Source: Piscirickettsia salmonis LF-89 = ATCC VR-1361 (GTDB lineage Bacteria > Pseudomonadota > Gammaproteobacteria > Piscirickettsiales > Piscirickettsiaceae). From it: a stretch of 33,237 nucleotides of DNA. A program made the translations under genes and the position numbers. Each line of letters opens with the position of its first letter. The stretch's first letter is position 1. Shown piece after piece: positions 1-8,707 of the stretch. The notes below the pieces were generated by a model. The model saw nothing but the letters and a program-made list of their open reading frames with translations, searched no databases and had not been told where the DNA came from. Where the stretch lies: the NCBI RefSeq assembly GCF_000297215.2, contig NZ_AMFF02000009.1, forward strand, positions 17,955 through 51,191, written 5' to 3'.

Positions 1-316
1 GTATCTATCAGATTTCATTATACATTGTTTATCATGTCAGTGCGTAAGGTGAGTTAACCAGTTGAATCTCGTATTATGGTGGCAAAAAATTTCGCCACCA
101 CTTTTTCTCGCCCACTGCCTTGGTTACAGAGCTCAATAACGTTTACCCTGAGATCTTTACTATGCAGTTAAAAATAAGAAATAAAAAAATAGGCATTCTA
201 TCTTTTAGAATAAATATAAATTGAAAGGGTACATGCGCTTATTGCCTTATTTATATTTTTAGTGTATTGATGGGGTAATCTACCTGTTATCTAGGGTTAT
301 TAAGGTTATAAAAATC
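1..316. other. Intergenic left edge
   Basis: No gene is supported here. All three plus-strand frames are open at the left edge and close by base 57; the longest, ending in TAA at 55-57, gives about 18 residues that I cannot identify. This could be the last codons of a gene outside the window. A strong terminator follows at 77-106. Bases 107-316 are AT-rich. The hexamer GGTTAT occurs at 295-300 and again at 304-309, just before the next gene. AAGG at 302-305 is its only Shine-Dalgarno candidate, at a long spacing. Confidence 0.5.
77..106 (+). terminator. Rho-independent terminator
   Basis: TGGTGGC (77-83) pairs perfectly with GCCACCA (94-100) around a 10-base loop, and C plus five T follow. 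It would end transcription of a rightward gene lying left of the window. Confidence 0.8.
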
Positions 317-802
317 ATGATCAAAAAAAGTATCATATTGTTTATACTTGTATTTTCCTCATTATTTTCTATAAAAAATTTTAGCTATAATGGAAGATCT
401 GTCACTATAAGAAATGACACCCCCCTACCTCTAACCGTAGAATTTATTAACCCTCAGTGTATGTACGGGACAGGCTGGTCTACAGAAGCTCGATCTATCA
501 ACCCTCACAGCGCCATAACCATGCATGAAGAACCAAAAAACTCTGGATGGACCTGTTTTTTTTCCACCAAACATTACACCCTCAAAGCCTATGTATCTAC
601 AGCTCCATATCTTTATACATCAATGTACGTTGAGTTTGTTGCAAATGATGCAACATCATGCGTTCATAATGTTCAATTTATCCCAGGCTCTCTTGACAAT
701 CATTTTGCTATTGCTAACCCAGATGGACCTACTCCTGTATCTGGGTACCGTGAAAACAACCCAGGAGCAGTTTTTTATATCAAACACGTGCAAGAAACAT
801 AA
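317..802 (+). CDS. Small secreted protein of unknown function
   Basis: I do not recognise this 161-residue protein. Residues 1-20 form a short basic start followed by a hydrophobic run rich in I, L, F and S, which reads as a signal peptide or an N-terminal anchor. The rest alternates polar and aromatic residues with many T, S, N and P, as in a beta-sandwich (for example VTIRNDTPLPLTVEF at 29-43). Cysteines lie at 48, 80 and 115; an odd number leaves one free if a disulfide forms in the periplasm. The start is ATG after a weak, distant AAGG. It is monocistronic and convergent with the carboxypeptidase gene. A secreted or surface beta-rich protein is inference; no enzymatic motif is visible. 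Confidence 0.7.
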   Translation: MIKKSIILFILVFSSLFSIKNFSYNGRSVTIRNDTPLPLTVEFINPQCMYGTGWSTEARSINPHSAITMHEEPKNSGWTCFFSTKHYTLKAYVSTAPYLYTSMYVEFVANDATSCVHNVQFIPGSLDNHFAIANPDGPTPVSGYRENNPGAVFYIKHVQET

Positions 803-842
803 GCCCCAGGCCCAAGCAGGCTATATTTTATTTAACAAAATT

Positions 843-864
843 AAAAAAAGGCACATAATGCGCC
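843..864 (-). terminator. Terminator of the carboxypeptidase gene
   Basis: On the minus strand GGCGCA and TGTGCC pair (one G-T wobble) around TTA and are followed by seven T. It lies 28 bases past the stop codon of the leftward gene. Confidence 0.75.
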
Positions 865-891
865 CTATTAAGAAATTAATTTAAAAAGTTA

Positions 892-2373
892 TTAAAATAT
901 TTTATCAAAGAACAATCGAATATGATCAGATAAGCGCTTAAAGAAGCTGCCCTGAGCAATATCGGCCATTGCGACAACCGGCACATCCGCCACTGATTTA
1001 CCTTCAAGTGTTACTTTCAACTCACCTACCTTCTGGCCTTTGACAATCGGCGCCTTTAACGCATCATCAAAGACCATATTCGCTTTGAGTTTTGCATCTG
1101 CACCTTGTGGAATCGTGACATATAATGCCTTTTCTATACCCACAGCCAAGGTATTGCTCTGACCTAACCAAACATGACGCTCACTTAACTTAGTATCTGC
1201 ATGATAAAGCTCACGCCCTTCAAAGAAACGAAAACCATAAGTTAATAGTTCTTTACTTAAAGCTGCAACTTGATTATCAGAATTTGCGCCTAAGACTACT
1301 GCAATTAAACGCATAGCATTGCCTGGCGTTTTTGCCGAGCTAACTAAAGAAAAACCTGCCGCCCCAGTACTGCCGGTTTTTAAACCATCCGCATAAGGGT
1401 AAATAAATAATAAACGATTAAAATTCGCCTGACGAATGCCATTATAACGAAAATATTTTTGTGAGAACAAAGAGTAATACTCTGGGTAATTATTAATTAA
1501 TCCATAAGCAAGCTTGCCTAAATCATAGGCGGTTGAAAAGTGCGCAGGTGCAGGCAATCCCATGACATCACTAAAATGAGTATTGTGCATCCCTAAAGAT
1601 CTTAATGCCTGATTCATCAAATGAACAATAGCACTTTGTGTTCCACCCATATAAGTCGCCAAAGTCACTGCGGCATCATTGCCCGAATCAACAATAATAC
1701 CCTGAATTAAATCTTTCACTGCGACTTGGCTACCTGGCTTTAAAAACATCCGCGAGCCACCCGTTGCCCAAGCAATTTTTGGCACGGTGACCATATCATC
1801 TAAATGAATACGACCTGATTTTAACTCTTGTTGTACGATATAAAGCAGCATGAGCTTAGTCGTGCTCGCAGGGGCCATGCGCTTATTACCATCATAGGCG
1901 GCAAGCACATTACCATTTGCCGCATCCATCAGAATATAGGCTTTAGCATTTAATTGTGGCTGTGGTGGCACCAACGCCGGCCATTGTGAAGAAAGCGCTG
2001 CGGGTGTCGCCTTTGCCCCACCCGCTGCAACAGGTGCTACGGGGACTTGAACATTCTCAGCCACATGCGTGTCAACATTCACCGCACCGTATTGATTGAG
2101 TGGTGGATTCGCTGTGTAATGCTCAAAGGCATAATAGCTGGGATCTGACTGAGTGTCAGCAGAGACTAACGGTCCAGCTGCGGCCGTATCACCAGAGGCC
2201 GTATCCGCTGGACTGCTAGCCGAAGAAGCTGCACTAACCGCTTGAGTCTGACCTTGATTTTGTGGCGTGACGGAGCTAACTTGTACTGACTCTGCAAACG
2301 CACTATAAGCCGATAAAGAGCTAAGCCCGAGTAGTGCAAAAATAACTGTAGACGTTTTTTTAATCTTAAACAT
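892..2373 (-). CDS. dacA: D-alanyl-D-alanine carboxypeptidase (PBP5/6 type)
   Basis: A serine carboxypeptidase (peptidase S11) that removes the terminal D-Ala from peptidoglycan pentapeptides in the periplasm. I start at ATG 2373 because GAGGA lies just upstream and a clean signal peptide (MFKIKKTSTVIFALLG..., ending near AFA) begins there; an in-frame ATG at 2424 would add 17 residues ahead of it. In this 493-residue form the three active-site motifs are STTK at 170-173, SGN at 230-232 and KTG at 332-334. The C-terminus (DHIRLFFDKIF) is the amphipathic helix that anchors PBP5 relatives to the inner membrane. PBP5 proteins are usually about 400 residues; the excess is an Ala/Ser/Gln/Pro-rich linker of roughly 110 residues between the signal peptide and the catalytic domain. 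It is divergent from galT and has its own terminator. The family is certain; DacA versus a paralogue such as DacC is not. Confidence 0.93.
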   Translation of the reverse strand: MFKIKKTSTVIFALLGLSSLSAYSAFAESVQVSSVTPQNQGQTQAVSAASSASSPADTASGDTAAAGPLVSADTQSDPSYYAFEHYTANPPLNQYGAVNVDTHVAENVQVPVAPVAAGGAKATPAALSSQWPALVPPQPQLNAKAYILMDAANGNVLAAYDGNKRMAPASTTKLMLLYIVQQELKSGRIHLDDMVTVPKIAWATGGSRMFLKPGSQVAVKDLIQGIIVDSGNDAAVTLATYMGGTQSAIVHLMNQALRSLGMHNTHFSDVMGLPAPAHFSTAYDLGKLAYGLINNYPEYYSLFSQKYFRYNGIRQANFNRLLFIYPYADGLKTGSTGAAGFSLVSSAKTPGNAMRLIAVVLGANSDNQVAALSKELLTYGFRFFEGRELYHADTKLSERHVWLGQSNTLAVGIEKALYVTIPQGADAKLKANMVFDDALKAPIVKGQKVGELKVTLEGKSVADVPVVAMADIAQGSFFKRLSDHIRLFFDKIF

Positions 2374-2470
2374 GAGCGTCCTCAATAACCTGTTATTTTT
2401 TATCATTGTAAAATTGTTTCTCATGCTAACATAAACAAACTCAGCATCCTACACTGTCCCACTGACTCGA

Positions 2471-2498
2471 TTGCAGCCAAACTTAAAACACGTACAAT
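2471..2498 (+). promoter_or_regulatory. Candidate galTK promoter
   Basis: TTGCAG (2471-2476), a 16-base spacer and TACAAT (2493-2498) resemble a sigma-70 promoter, about 35 bases before galT. I see no convincing operator. Confidence 0.5.
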
Positions 2499-2532
2499 AA
2501 GCCAAACTATATCTGAACTCCAGGGAGCCACC

Positions 2533-3561
2533 GTGACTCATCACCCACATCGCCGCTTTAATCCATTACGTGGAGAATGGGTGCTCGTCTCACCGCACAG
2601 AACCAAACGTCCCTGGCAAGGGCAGCAAGAAGAATCATCCTCTGAGTCACACCCTCACTACGATAAACAGTGTTATTTATGTCCAGGCAATACTCGAGCT
2701 AATGGGCAAACCAACCCAGATTATCAAGAAACTTACGTCTTTGAAAATGACTTTGCTGCTTTATTACCCGAAAATAATCCGAGTACAGCAACAATCATAG
2801 AACAATCCCCATTACTTCAGCACACTCCCGCATCCGGTGTCTGCCGGGTCATCTGCTTTTCTCCCCGCCATGACCTGACCTTAGCAGACATGTCTCCAGC
2901 AGACATTATCACGGTGATTAATACCTGGGCAGACCAAGTCACCGAACTTAAGCAAACCTATCGCTGGGTACAAATTTTTGAAAATAAAGGGACGGTTATG
3001 GGCTGCTCCAACCCTCACCCACACGGTCAAGTCTGGGCCAGCGACTTTCTACCCAATGAAGCACAAAAAGAAGATGAGTATCAACTTGATTACTTTAAAA
3101 AACATGAACAACCCCTATTGTTAGACTATGCAAAACTCGAGTCAGGATTAGGCGAACGCACCGTTGTCGAAAATAATGACTGGATTACTGTTGTACCTTA
3201 TTGGGCCTTATGGCCCTATGAGACTTTATTACTCCCTAAATTTCCAGTGCAACATTTGCCTACCCTTTCAAAGGATTTACGCCATTCTCTCGCCCAGCTA
3301 TTAAAATCATTATTAGTAAAATATGATCAATTATTTAACTGCTCATTTCCTTACTCAATGGGCTGGCACGGTGCGCCTTGCCAATCTATAACCACAGAAA
3401 CAGAGTCGAAAACCACGCATTGGCAGCTGCATGCCCACTTTTATCCACCCTTATTGCGCTCAGCTACAGTTAAAAAATTTATGGTCGGCTATGAAATGCT
3501 CGCTGAGGCACAACGAGATTTAACGCCAGAGCAAGCAGCAGCCCGCTTACGTAAGCTTTGA
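2533..3561 (+). CDS. galT: Galactose-1-phosphate uridylyltransferase
   Basis: Leloir pathway enzyme: exchanges UMP between UDP-glucose and galactose-1-phosphate through a covalent uridylyl-histidine. The start is GTG with CAGGGAG at 2521-2527 upstream. At 342 residues it is close to the E. coli length. The zinc ligands align as C47, C50 (CYLC), H113 and H162. The active-site HPHGQ lies at 162-166, with H164 the expected nucleophile. The C-terminal [12 protein letters not shown] segment is also typical. It is first in a galT-galK pair. No galE (epimerase) or galM is visible in this window, so the pathway must be completed elsewhere. Confidence 0.96.
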   Translation: MTHHPHRRFNPLRGEWVLVSPHRTKRPWQGQQEESSSESHPHYDKQCYLCPGNTRANGQTNPDYQETYVFENDFAALLPENNPSTATIIEQSPLLQHTPASGVCRVICFSPRHDLTLADMSPADIITVINTWADQVTELKQTYRWVQIFENKGTVMGCSNPHPHGQVWASDFLPNEAQKEDEYQLDYFKKHEQPLLLDYAKLESGLGERTVVENNDWITVVPYWALWPYETLLLPKFPVQHLPTLSKDLRHSLAQLLKSLLVKYDQLFNCSFPYSMGWHGAPCQSITTETESKTTHWQLHAHFYPPLLRSATVKKFMVGYEMLAEAQRDLTPEQAAARLRKL

Positions 3562-3625
3562 ATTAAAAAAACATAAATAAAGAAACAAAGAAACATTGAA
3601 TCAAGAGATAGTAGAGAACACTGTT

Positions 3626-4768
3626 ATGGCACTTCACCTTACTGAAATATTTAAAAAACACTACACGCAGCCTGCGCAATGGCATATCTGCAGCCCTGGC
3701 CGCATCAACTTAATCGGTGAACACACCGACTATAACCACGGTTTTGTCATGCCCATCGCCATTGATAAAGCCACCCATTTACTCATCCGCCCACGTCAAG
3801 ATCAGCACGTCAATCTTTATGCAACGAACTTTGAAGACCACTACTCTTTTTTACTTGACCAACTTATCGCCGCTGATCATGAATGGGGTGAGTATGCGAA
3901 AGGTATGGCCTGGGCTCTACACACTTATCATCAAAAACTCACCTATGGCTTTGATGCTGTGATCTATGGTGATATTCCCATCGGCGCGGGCCTTTCCTCC
4001 TCTGCATCCTTTGAGCTGGCCATCGCTCATGCGCTTTGCATCAGCAATAGCATGCTCTGGGAGCCCGCACAAATGGCCAAATTGGCACAGCGCGCTGAAA
4101 ATGAGTGGATAAAAGTCAACTGCGGTATTATGGATCAGTTTATTTGTGCCCTCGGCCAAGCCAATCACGCTCTACTGATTGATTGCGACTCTCTTGACTA
4201 TGAGCAACTGCCTTTACCTAAAGACAGCAAAATTATTGTCATGGACACCGCTACACGTCGTGGCTTAATTGACTCCGCCTATAATAAACGACGCCAGCAA
4301 TGTGAAGTCGCAGCACAGAGTATGGCGGTCGATAGCTTACGCGCTCTGTCAGAAACAAACTTGCCACAACTTCAGGCACGCCTCGATAAAACGACCTATC
4401 AACGTGCTCGACATGTCATTAGTGAAAATGCCCGTGTCTTGGCAGTCAAACAGGCTTTACTCAATCATGATACTGCACGTTTTGGCACCCTAATGATCGA
4501 AAGTCATGAAAGCTTGTGCCAAGACTTTGAAGTATCCAGTGACGCGCTGGATACGATAGTACAAATTGCTTTAGCAAGCGAAGGCTGCCTAGGGGCTCGT
4601 ATGACCGGTGCCGGATTTGGCGGCTGTGCCGTAGCATTAGTCAAAGCAGATCATGCTCAACAGTTTGTCAGCACAGTGACCGAAAAATACCAGCAAGCAC
4701 AGAAAATAACGCCTTACCTCTATATCTGCACATCCTCACCAGGCTGCAGTGCCACTCCGATCAATTAA
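3626..4768 (+). CDS. galK: Galactokinase
   Basis: GHMP-family cytosolic kinase that makes galactose-1-phosphate, the substrate of GalT. I prefer ATG 3626 (380 residues) because MALHLTEIFKKHY aligns with the usual N-terminus and E. coli GalK has 382 residues; the frame also allows TTG at 3596. In the 380-residue form the galactokinase signature GRINLIGEHTDYN is at 25-37, the ATP-binding loop GAGLSSSAS at 120-128, the catalytic Asp in NCGIMDQ at about 170, and the third GHMP motif RMTGAGFGGC near the C-terminus. It follows galT by 64 bases (34 from the TTG) and is probably cotranscribed. No clear terminator separates it from the secretion genes, so read-through is possible. Confidence 0.95.
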   Translation: MALHLTEIFKKHYTQPAQWHICSPGRINLIGEHTDYNHGFVMPIAIDKATHLLIRPRQDQHVNLYATNFEDHYSFLLDQLIAADHEWGEYAKGMAWALHTYHQKLTYGFDAVIYGDIPIGAGLSSSASFELAIAHALCISNSMLWEPAQMAKLAQRAENEWIKVNCGIMDQFICALGQANHALLIDCDSLDYEQLPLPKDSKIIVMDTATRRGLIDSAYNKRRQQCEVAAQSMAVDSLRALSETNLPQLQARLDKTTYQRARHVISENARVLAVKQALLNHDTARFGTLMIESHESLCQDFEVSSDALDTIVQIALASEGCLGARMTGAGFGGCAVALVKADHAQQFVSTVTEKYQQAQKITPYLYICTSSPGCSATPIN

Positions 4769-4886
4769 ATTATTAGGCTATATCTATAAAATACTAGAGA
4801 TCCAGAACAGCCCACCATCTAACACCATAAAATCAACTACTCTTTAAGGTTAAGGGCAGAAAGAAAGTAAAGAATGGTCGAAGGTT

Positions 4887-6590
4887 GTGGGGTTTTCAAA
4901 CTCATCTGTAGAACCGCGTATACACATATTTAGTGCTTGGGAAAATGCAAAGCATATTCTTGCAACGATACTGCTTGTCTCTTTATTAATTAATATACTT
5001 TCGCTCGCATTTCCACTGGCCCTGTTACAAGTATACGACCGTATTATTCCTAACTCATCACTGCCAACGCTTTATCTACTCACGATTGGTGTGCTGATTG
5101 CTCTCACCCTTGAAACCCTTTTTCGCATCAGTCGCTCCTATGTCAGCGCCTGGGCCGATGCAAAATTTGAGCATCAAACCAGCTGTAATGCCTTTAAAAC
5201 TATGATCAATAGCACACTCTCTGAGTATGAACAGCGTGGACATGGTGTACATCTAGAACAAATAAATTCCTTAAGCCAACTACGTGACTTTTATGCCGGC
5301 CAGGCGATTACTTCATTGATTGATATTCCTTTTGTCCTGATTTTTATTTTTCTGATCGCTTATATCGGCGGCGTGCTTATTTTTGTTCCTCTTATTATTA
5401 TTACCGCCTTTATTTTATTCACAATTTTTATCAACCAGCACTTAAAAGCCTTACTGATGCAACGGCGCGAACATGAAGACCGCCGCCTTAACTTTATTAT
5501 TGAAGTGTTACAAAGCATCCATACCATCAAATCCATGACCATGGAAGCCCAAATGCTGCGCCGCTACGAACGCCTACAAGGCAGTAGTGCAATCAATGAC
5601 CACAAACTTAGCATTAAAGCCTCCCAGGTGATGTCCTTTGGCTTGCTAGTCTCACAGTTGAGTATGGTTGCGACCGTTGCAGTAGGTGCCCTACTGGTCT
5701 TACAAGGACAGTTAACAATTGGTGGTCTTGCCGCCTGTACCCTACTGTCAGGGCGCTGTTTACAGCCAATTAATCGTGCGACCTCCGTGTGGAACCGCTT
5801 ACAGTCGATTCGTATTGCTGAAGATAAATTACAAGAAGTCTTTAAACTGCCTCCAGAGTATGTCCCCACGCAAAAACAACTCGCCCATATTGATGGCCAC
5901 ATTTGCTTTGAACATGTCAGCTTTCGTTATGATAAAAATAATAATACAAGCACAGATGAAGATGATGAAAACTGGCTATTTAAAGATATTAGCCTTGATA
6001 TTCCAGCAAAAACCACTGTTGGCATCACCGGCGATGGCCTCAGTGGCAAAAGCTCACTGCTTTGGCTCATTATGGGGCTATATCAACCCGATCAAGGCCG
6101 CATATTAATCGACGACCACGATATTCAAAAGTTAAAAATTCAAAATATCCGCCAACATATTGCCTATTTGCCCCAACATGGCGACTTATTTAATGGCACC
6201 ATCATCGATAATTTAACACTATTTCAAGAACAAAAATATTATAAACAAGCCATAGAAGTCAGCCAATTACTTGGCCTTGACTCAATTATTGAGCGCTTGC
6301 CCAAAGGCTATCACACTCCTGTTGCCAATCATGCCATGGAATCACTACCTCGCGGTATCATTCAGCGCATTGCGATTGCTCGCGCCCTGATTCATAAACC
6401 GCCGATTGTTCTATTCGATGAGGCCAATACGGCCATGGACATGCAAGGTGATACCATCTTAATTAATGTACTTGAACAGCTTAAAGGCACCTGCACACTC
6501 ATCCTCGTCTCTCATCGCCCATCATTGCTGGCACATGCAGATAAAACCTTTATCCTCGAGAATAAAAGTCTGGTGGAGAAAGTCACATGA
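4887..6590 (+). CDS. Type I secretion ABC half-transporter, degenerate signature (first subunit)
   Basis: An inner-membrane export ABC protein of 567 residues. About 310 residues carry the hydrophobic transmembrane segments, with no N-terminal peptidase-like domain, followed by a nucleotide-binding domain. Walker A GDGLSGKS is at 382-389, the Q-loop Gln at 430, Walker B IVLFDE at 507-512 and the H-loop His at 543. The signature motif, normally LSGGQ, reads LPRGI at 487-491. The start is GTG 4887; AAGG lies only a few bases upstream, so translation may be weak or the start slightly different. Its last bases overlap the next gene (ATGA). With that gene it probably forms a heterodimeric exporter, and with the HlyD-type protein the inner-membrane part of a type I secretion system. 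The substrate is unknown. Confidence 0.88.
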   Translation: MGFSNSSVEPRIHIFSAWENAKHILATILLVSLLINILSLAFPLALLQVYDRIIPNSSLPTLYLLTIGVLIALTLETLFRISRSYVSAWADAKFEHQTSCNAFKTMINSTLSEYEQRGHGVHLEQINSLSQLRDFYAGQAITSLIDIPFVLIFIFLIAYIGGVLIFVPLIIITAFILFTIFINQHLKALLMQRREHEDRRLNFIIEVLQSIHTIKSMTMEAQMLRRYERLQGSSAINDHKLSIKASQVMSFGLLVSQLSMVATVAVGALLVLQGQLTIGGLAACTLLSGRCLQPINRATSVWNRLQSIRIAEDKLQEVFKLPPEYVPTQKQLAHIDGHICFEHVSFRYDKNNNTSTDEDDENWLFKDISLDIPAKTTVGITGDGLSGKSSLLWLIMGLYQPDQGRILIDDHDIQKLKIQNIRQHIAYLPQHGDLFNGTIIDNLTLFQEQKYYKQAIEVSQLLGLDSIIERLPKGYHTPVANHAMESLPRGIIQRIAIARALIHKPPIVLFDEANTAMDMQGDTILINVLEQLKGTCTLILVSHRPSLLAHADKTFILENKSLVEKVT

Positions 6591-8707
6591 GCTCTGCACT
6601 AACCGCCCAGGAGCATAATATTCGCACTGCGTTTATTAACAGCCTCGAACCACTGTTAACTGCATTAGGCTGGCAGGGCGATCAACGGGCGCTTAATGAA
6701 AATTTGCCACACTTTACCGAAGGACTAGATTTATCTTCATTTCGCCAGGTCATGCTAAATTTACGCTATAGCTGCACGACAATGAGAACCCAGCTCAATA
6801 AAATTGATAACCGACTATTACCCTGTTTATTTATTTCTGATGAAGGCCGTGTACTGATTGTCATCTCCGTTAATCAATTTAATCAATATACCGTCTTTGA
6901 TGGCGCTGCGAATATTCAGCTCACCCTGCCTGAACTGGTCATCTCTGGTATGAGTTATTTTTTCAAAGCCATTGGTGCTGAAGAGGAACTGGCGAATAAG
7001 GGCCAAACGCCAACGGCGAAAAACTGGTTTATCAATATTTTAGGGCAAAATAAAAAATTAATGTATCACACATTTTTTATCAGCTTTTTGCTTAATTTTT
7101 TAGCCATTGCAACGCCTTTATTTATCATGTCAGTTTATGATCGAGTCATCTCAACACATTCGATCTCCATGCTATCAAGCTTTAGTATCGGCGTAAGTAT
7201 TGCTTTAATCAGTATCGGCATCTTGTATTTATTACGCTCACATATATTAGCATTTATTAGTGCACGTCTGGACCGGGACATTGGCAATGCAATCTTCGAA
7301 CACTTGCTGTATTTATCACCCAGCTATACCGAAAGTGCAACCGTCGGTGCACAAGTGGCGCGCTTAAAAGACTTTGATAATATCCGTGAGTTTCTAACCG
7401 GATCACTCGTTAGCATTCTCTTTGAGTTACCGTTTATTCTTATTTTTTTAGTCATTATTGCAATACTCGGTCAGTGGCTTGCTATTGTGCCAATTGTTAT
7501 GGGGATTTTATTATTTGTTGTCGGCGTATTAATCCATACCAAAGCCAAAGCACAAATTAAAGATACCGCACAAAGTAATTCAGAGCGCCAGGAGTTTTTG
7601 CTCGAGTCTTTACGGCTGATGCGCACCATTAAATATACCGGCGCCCAAAAAATTTGGTGTGAGCGCTATCGTGAATTATCGGGCCTTGCCACATTAGATA
7701 ATTTAAAAAACACAGTCATTACTGCAACAGCTCAAGCTATTGCTGATAATATTATGATCGCATCTGGCCTTGCTATTTTGTTTTTTGGTGTTTTCATGGT
7801 ATTTAATGGCACGCTTTCCGTCGGCGCCTTAATTGCCGTTATGATTTTAACATGGAAAATTCTATCTCCTATTAAAACATTATTTACCACTCTACCGCGC
7901 TTAGAACAACTTATCGTCAGTATTCGCCAGATTAACTTATTAATGAAACTTGAGCTTGAAAGCAAACCCGGCACCATCAGCACCAACGAACAACATCATT
8001 TTAAAGGTAATATCACCTTTAATCGTGTCAGCATCCGCTATGCACCGACACTCGACCCTGCACTCATTGGGGCCAGTTTTACTGTTCAAGCCGGACAGGT
8101 CGTTGGTATTATCGGCCGCAATGGCTCAGGAAAATCAACAATTCTAAAATTAATTCCTGGGCTTTATCAACCACAAGCAGGTAGTGTTTTAATCGATAAC
8201 TGTGATATTCGCCAAATTAACCCCATTTCATTGCGCCAAGCCATTGCTTATGTTCCACAAGAGCCGCAATTATTCTATGGTTCAATTGCACAAAACTTAC
8301 GCTTATCTTGCTCAGGAGCATCAGATAGTGATCTCTATCAAGCGGCAAAAGAAGCCGGTGTAATTGATGATATTCTCTCACTACCCAAACAATTTGATAG
8401 CCCGATTCGTGATGGCGCCCACCTTGCCAGCAGCTTCCAACAACGATTGTCATTAGCACGCGCCTATCTAAAAAAAGCCCCCATACTTTTGCTAGATGAA
8501 CCCGCCAATGGTCTAGACTACGAAGCGGATCAGTGCTTTATCGAAACAATTAAAAAACTCCGTGGTCGTACCACTGTTATTTTAATCACTCATCGCCCTT
8601 CACACTTAAAACTAGCAGACCACGTACTACTACTTGATCACGGCCAAATTATCAGACAAGGGCCACCAGATGACGTTTTACCCAGCGTGCCTAAGGACCT
8701 CTTATGA
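6587..8707 (+). CDS. Type I secretion ABC half-transporter with N-terminal peptidase-like domain (second subunit)
   Basis: A 706-residue ABC exporter. Residues 1-135 look like the inactive C39-like domain found in RTX/LapB-type exporters: a cytosolic domain that docks unfolded substrate, with no catalytic Cys context seen. Residues 155-450 contain the transmembrane domain. In the nucleotide-binding domain Walker A GRNGSGKST is at 510-518, Walker B LLLDEP at 634-639 and the H-loop His at 669. The signature reads LASSF at 613-617 instead of LSGGQ. The gene overlaps both neighbours by ATGA, so the three are translationally coupled. The family is that of LapB/LssB-like type I secretion permease/ATPases; pairing with the preceding half-transporter is inferred from gene order. 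Confidence 0.9.
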   Translation: MSSALTAQEHNIRTAFINSLEPLLTALGWQGDQRALNENLPHFTEGLDLSSFRQVMLNLRYSCTTMRTQLNKIDNRLLPCLFISDEGRVLIVISVNQFNQYTVFDGAANIQLTLPELVISGMSYFFKAIGAEEELANKGQTPTAKNWFINILGQNKKLMYHTFFISFLLNFLAIATPLFIMSVYDRVISTHSISMLSSFSIGVSIALISIGILYLLRSHILAFISARLDRDIGNAIFEHLLYLSPSYTESATVGAQVARLKDFDNIREFLTGSLVSILFELPFILIFLVIIAILGQWLAIVPIVMGILLFVVGVLIHTKAKAQIKDTAQSNSERQEFLLESLRLMRTIKYTGAQKIWCERYRELSGLATLDNLKNTVITATAQAIADNIMIASGLAILFFGVFMVFNGTLSVGALIAVMILTWKILSPIKTLFTTLPRLEQLIVSIRQINLLMKLELESKPGTISTNEQHHFKGNITFNRVSIRYAPTLDPALIGASFTVQAGQVVGIIGRNGSGKSTILKLIPGLYQPQAGSVLIDNCDIRQINPISLRQAIAYVPQEPQLFYGSIAQNLRLSCSGASDSDLYQAAKEAGVIDDILSLPKQFDSPIRDGAHLASSFQQRLSLARAYLKKAPILLLDEPANGLDYEADQCFIETIKKLRGRTTVILITHRPSHLKLADHVLLLDHGQIIRQGPPDDVLPSVPKDLL

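Noticed and set aside
1-57. The 3' end of a gene entering from the left
   Set aside because: All frames close within 57 bases and none of the short tails is recognisable.
525-884. A 119-residue ORF overlapping the small secreted protein in another frame
   Set aside because: No ribosome-binding site, unconvincing composition, and the other frame has the signal peptide.
5564-5902. A 112-residue minus-strand ORF inside the first ABC gene
   Set aside because: Shadow ORF; the plus strand carries a continuous, motif-complete ABC protein.
6587-6990. An active C39 bacteriocin-processing peptidase at the start of the second ABC gene
   Set aside because: The catalytic Cys and His context is missing, so it is better read as the inactive peptidase-like domain of RTX exporters.
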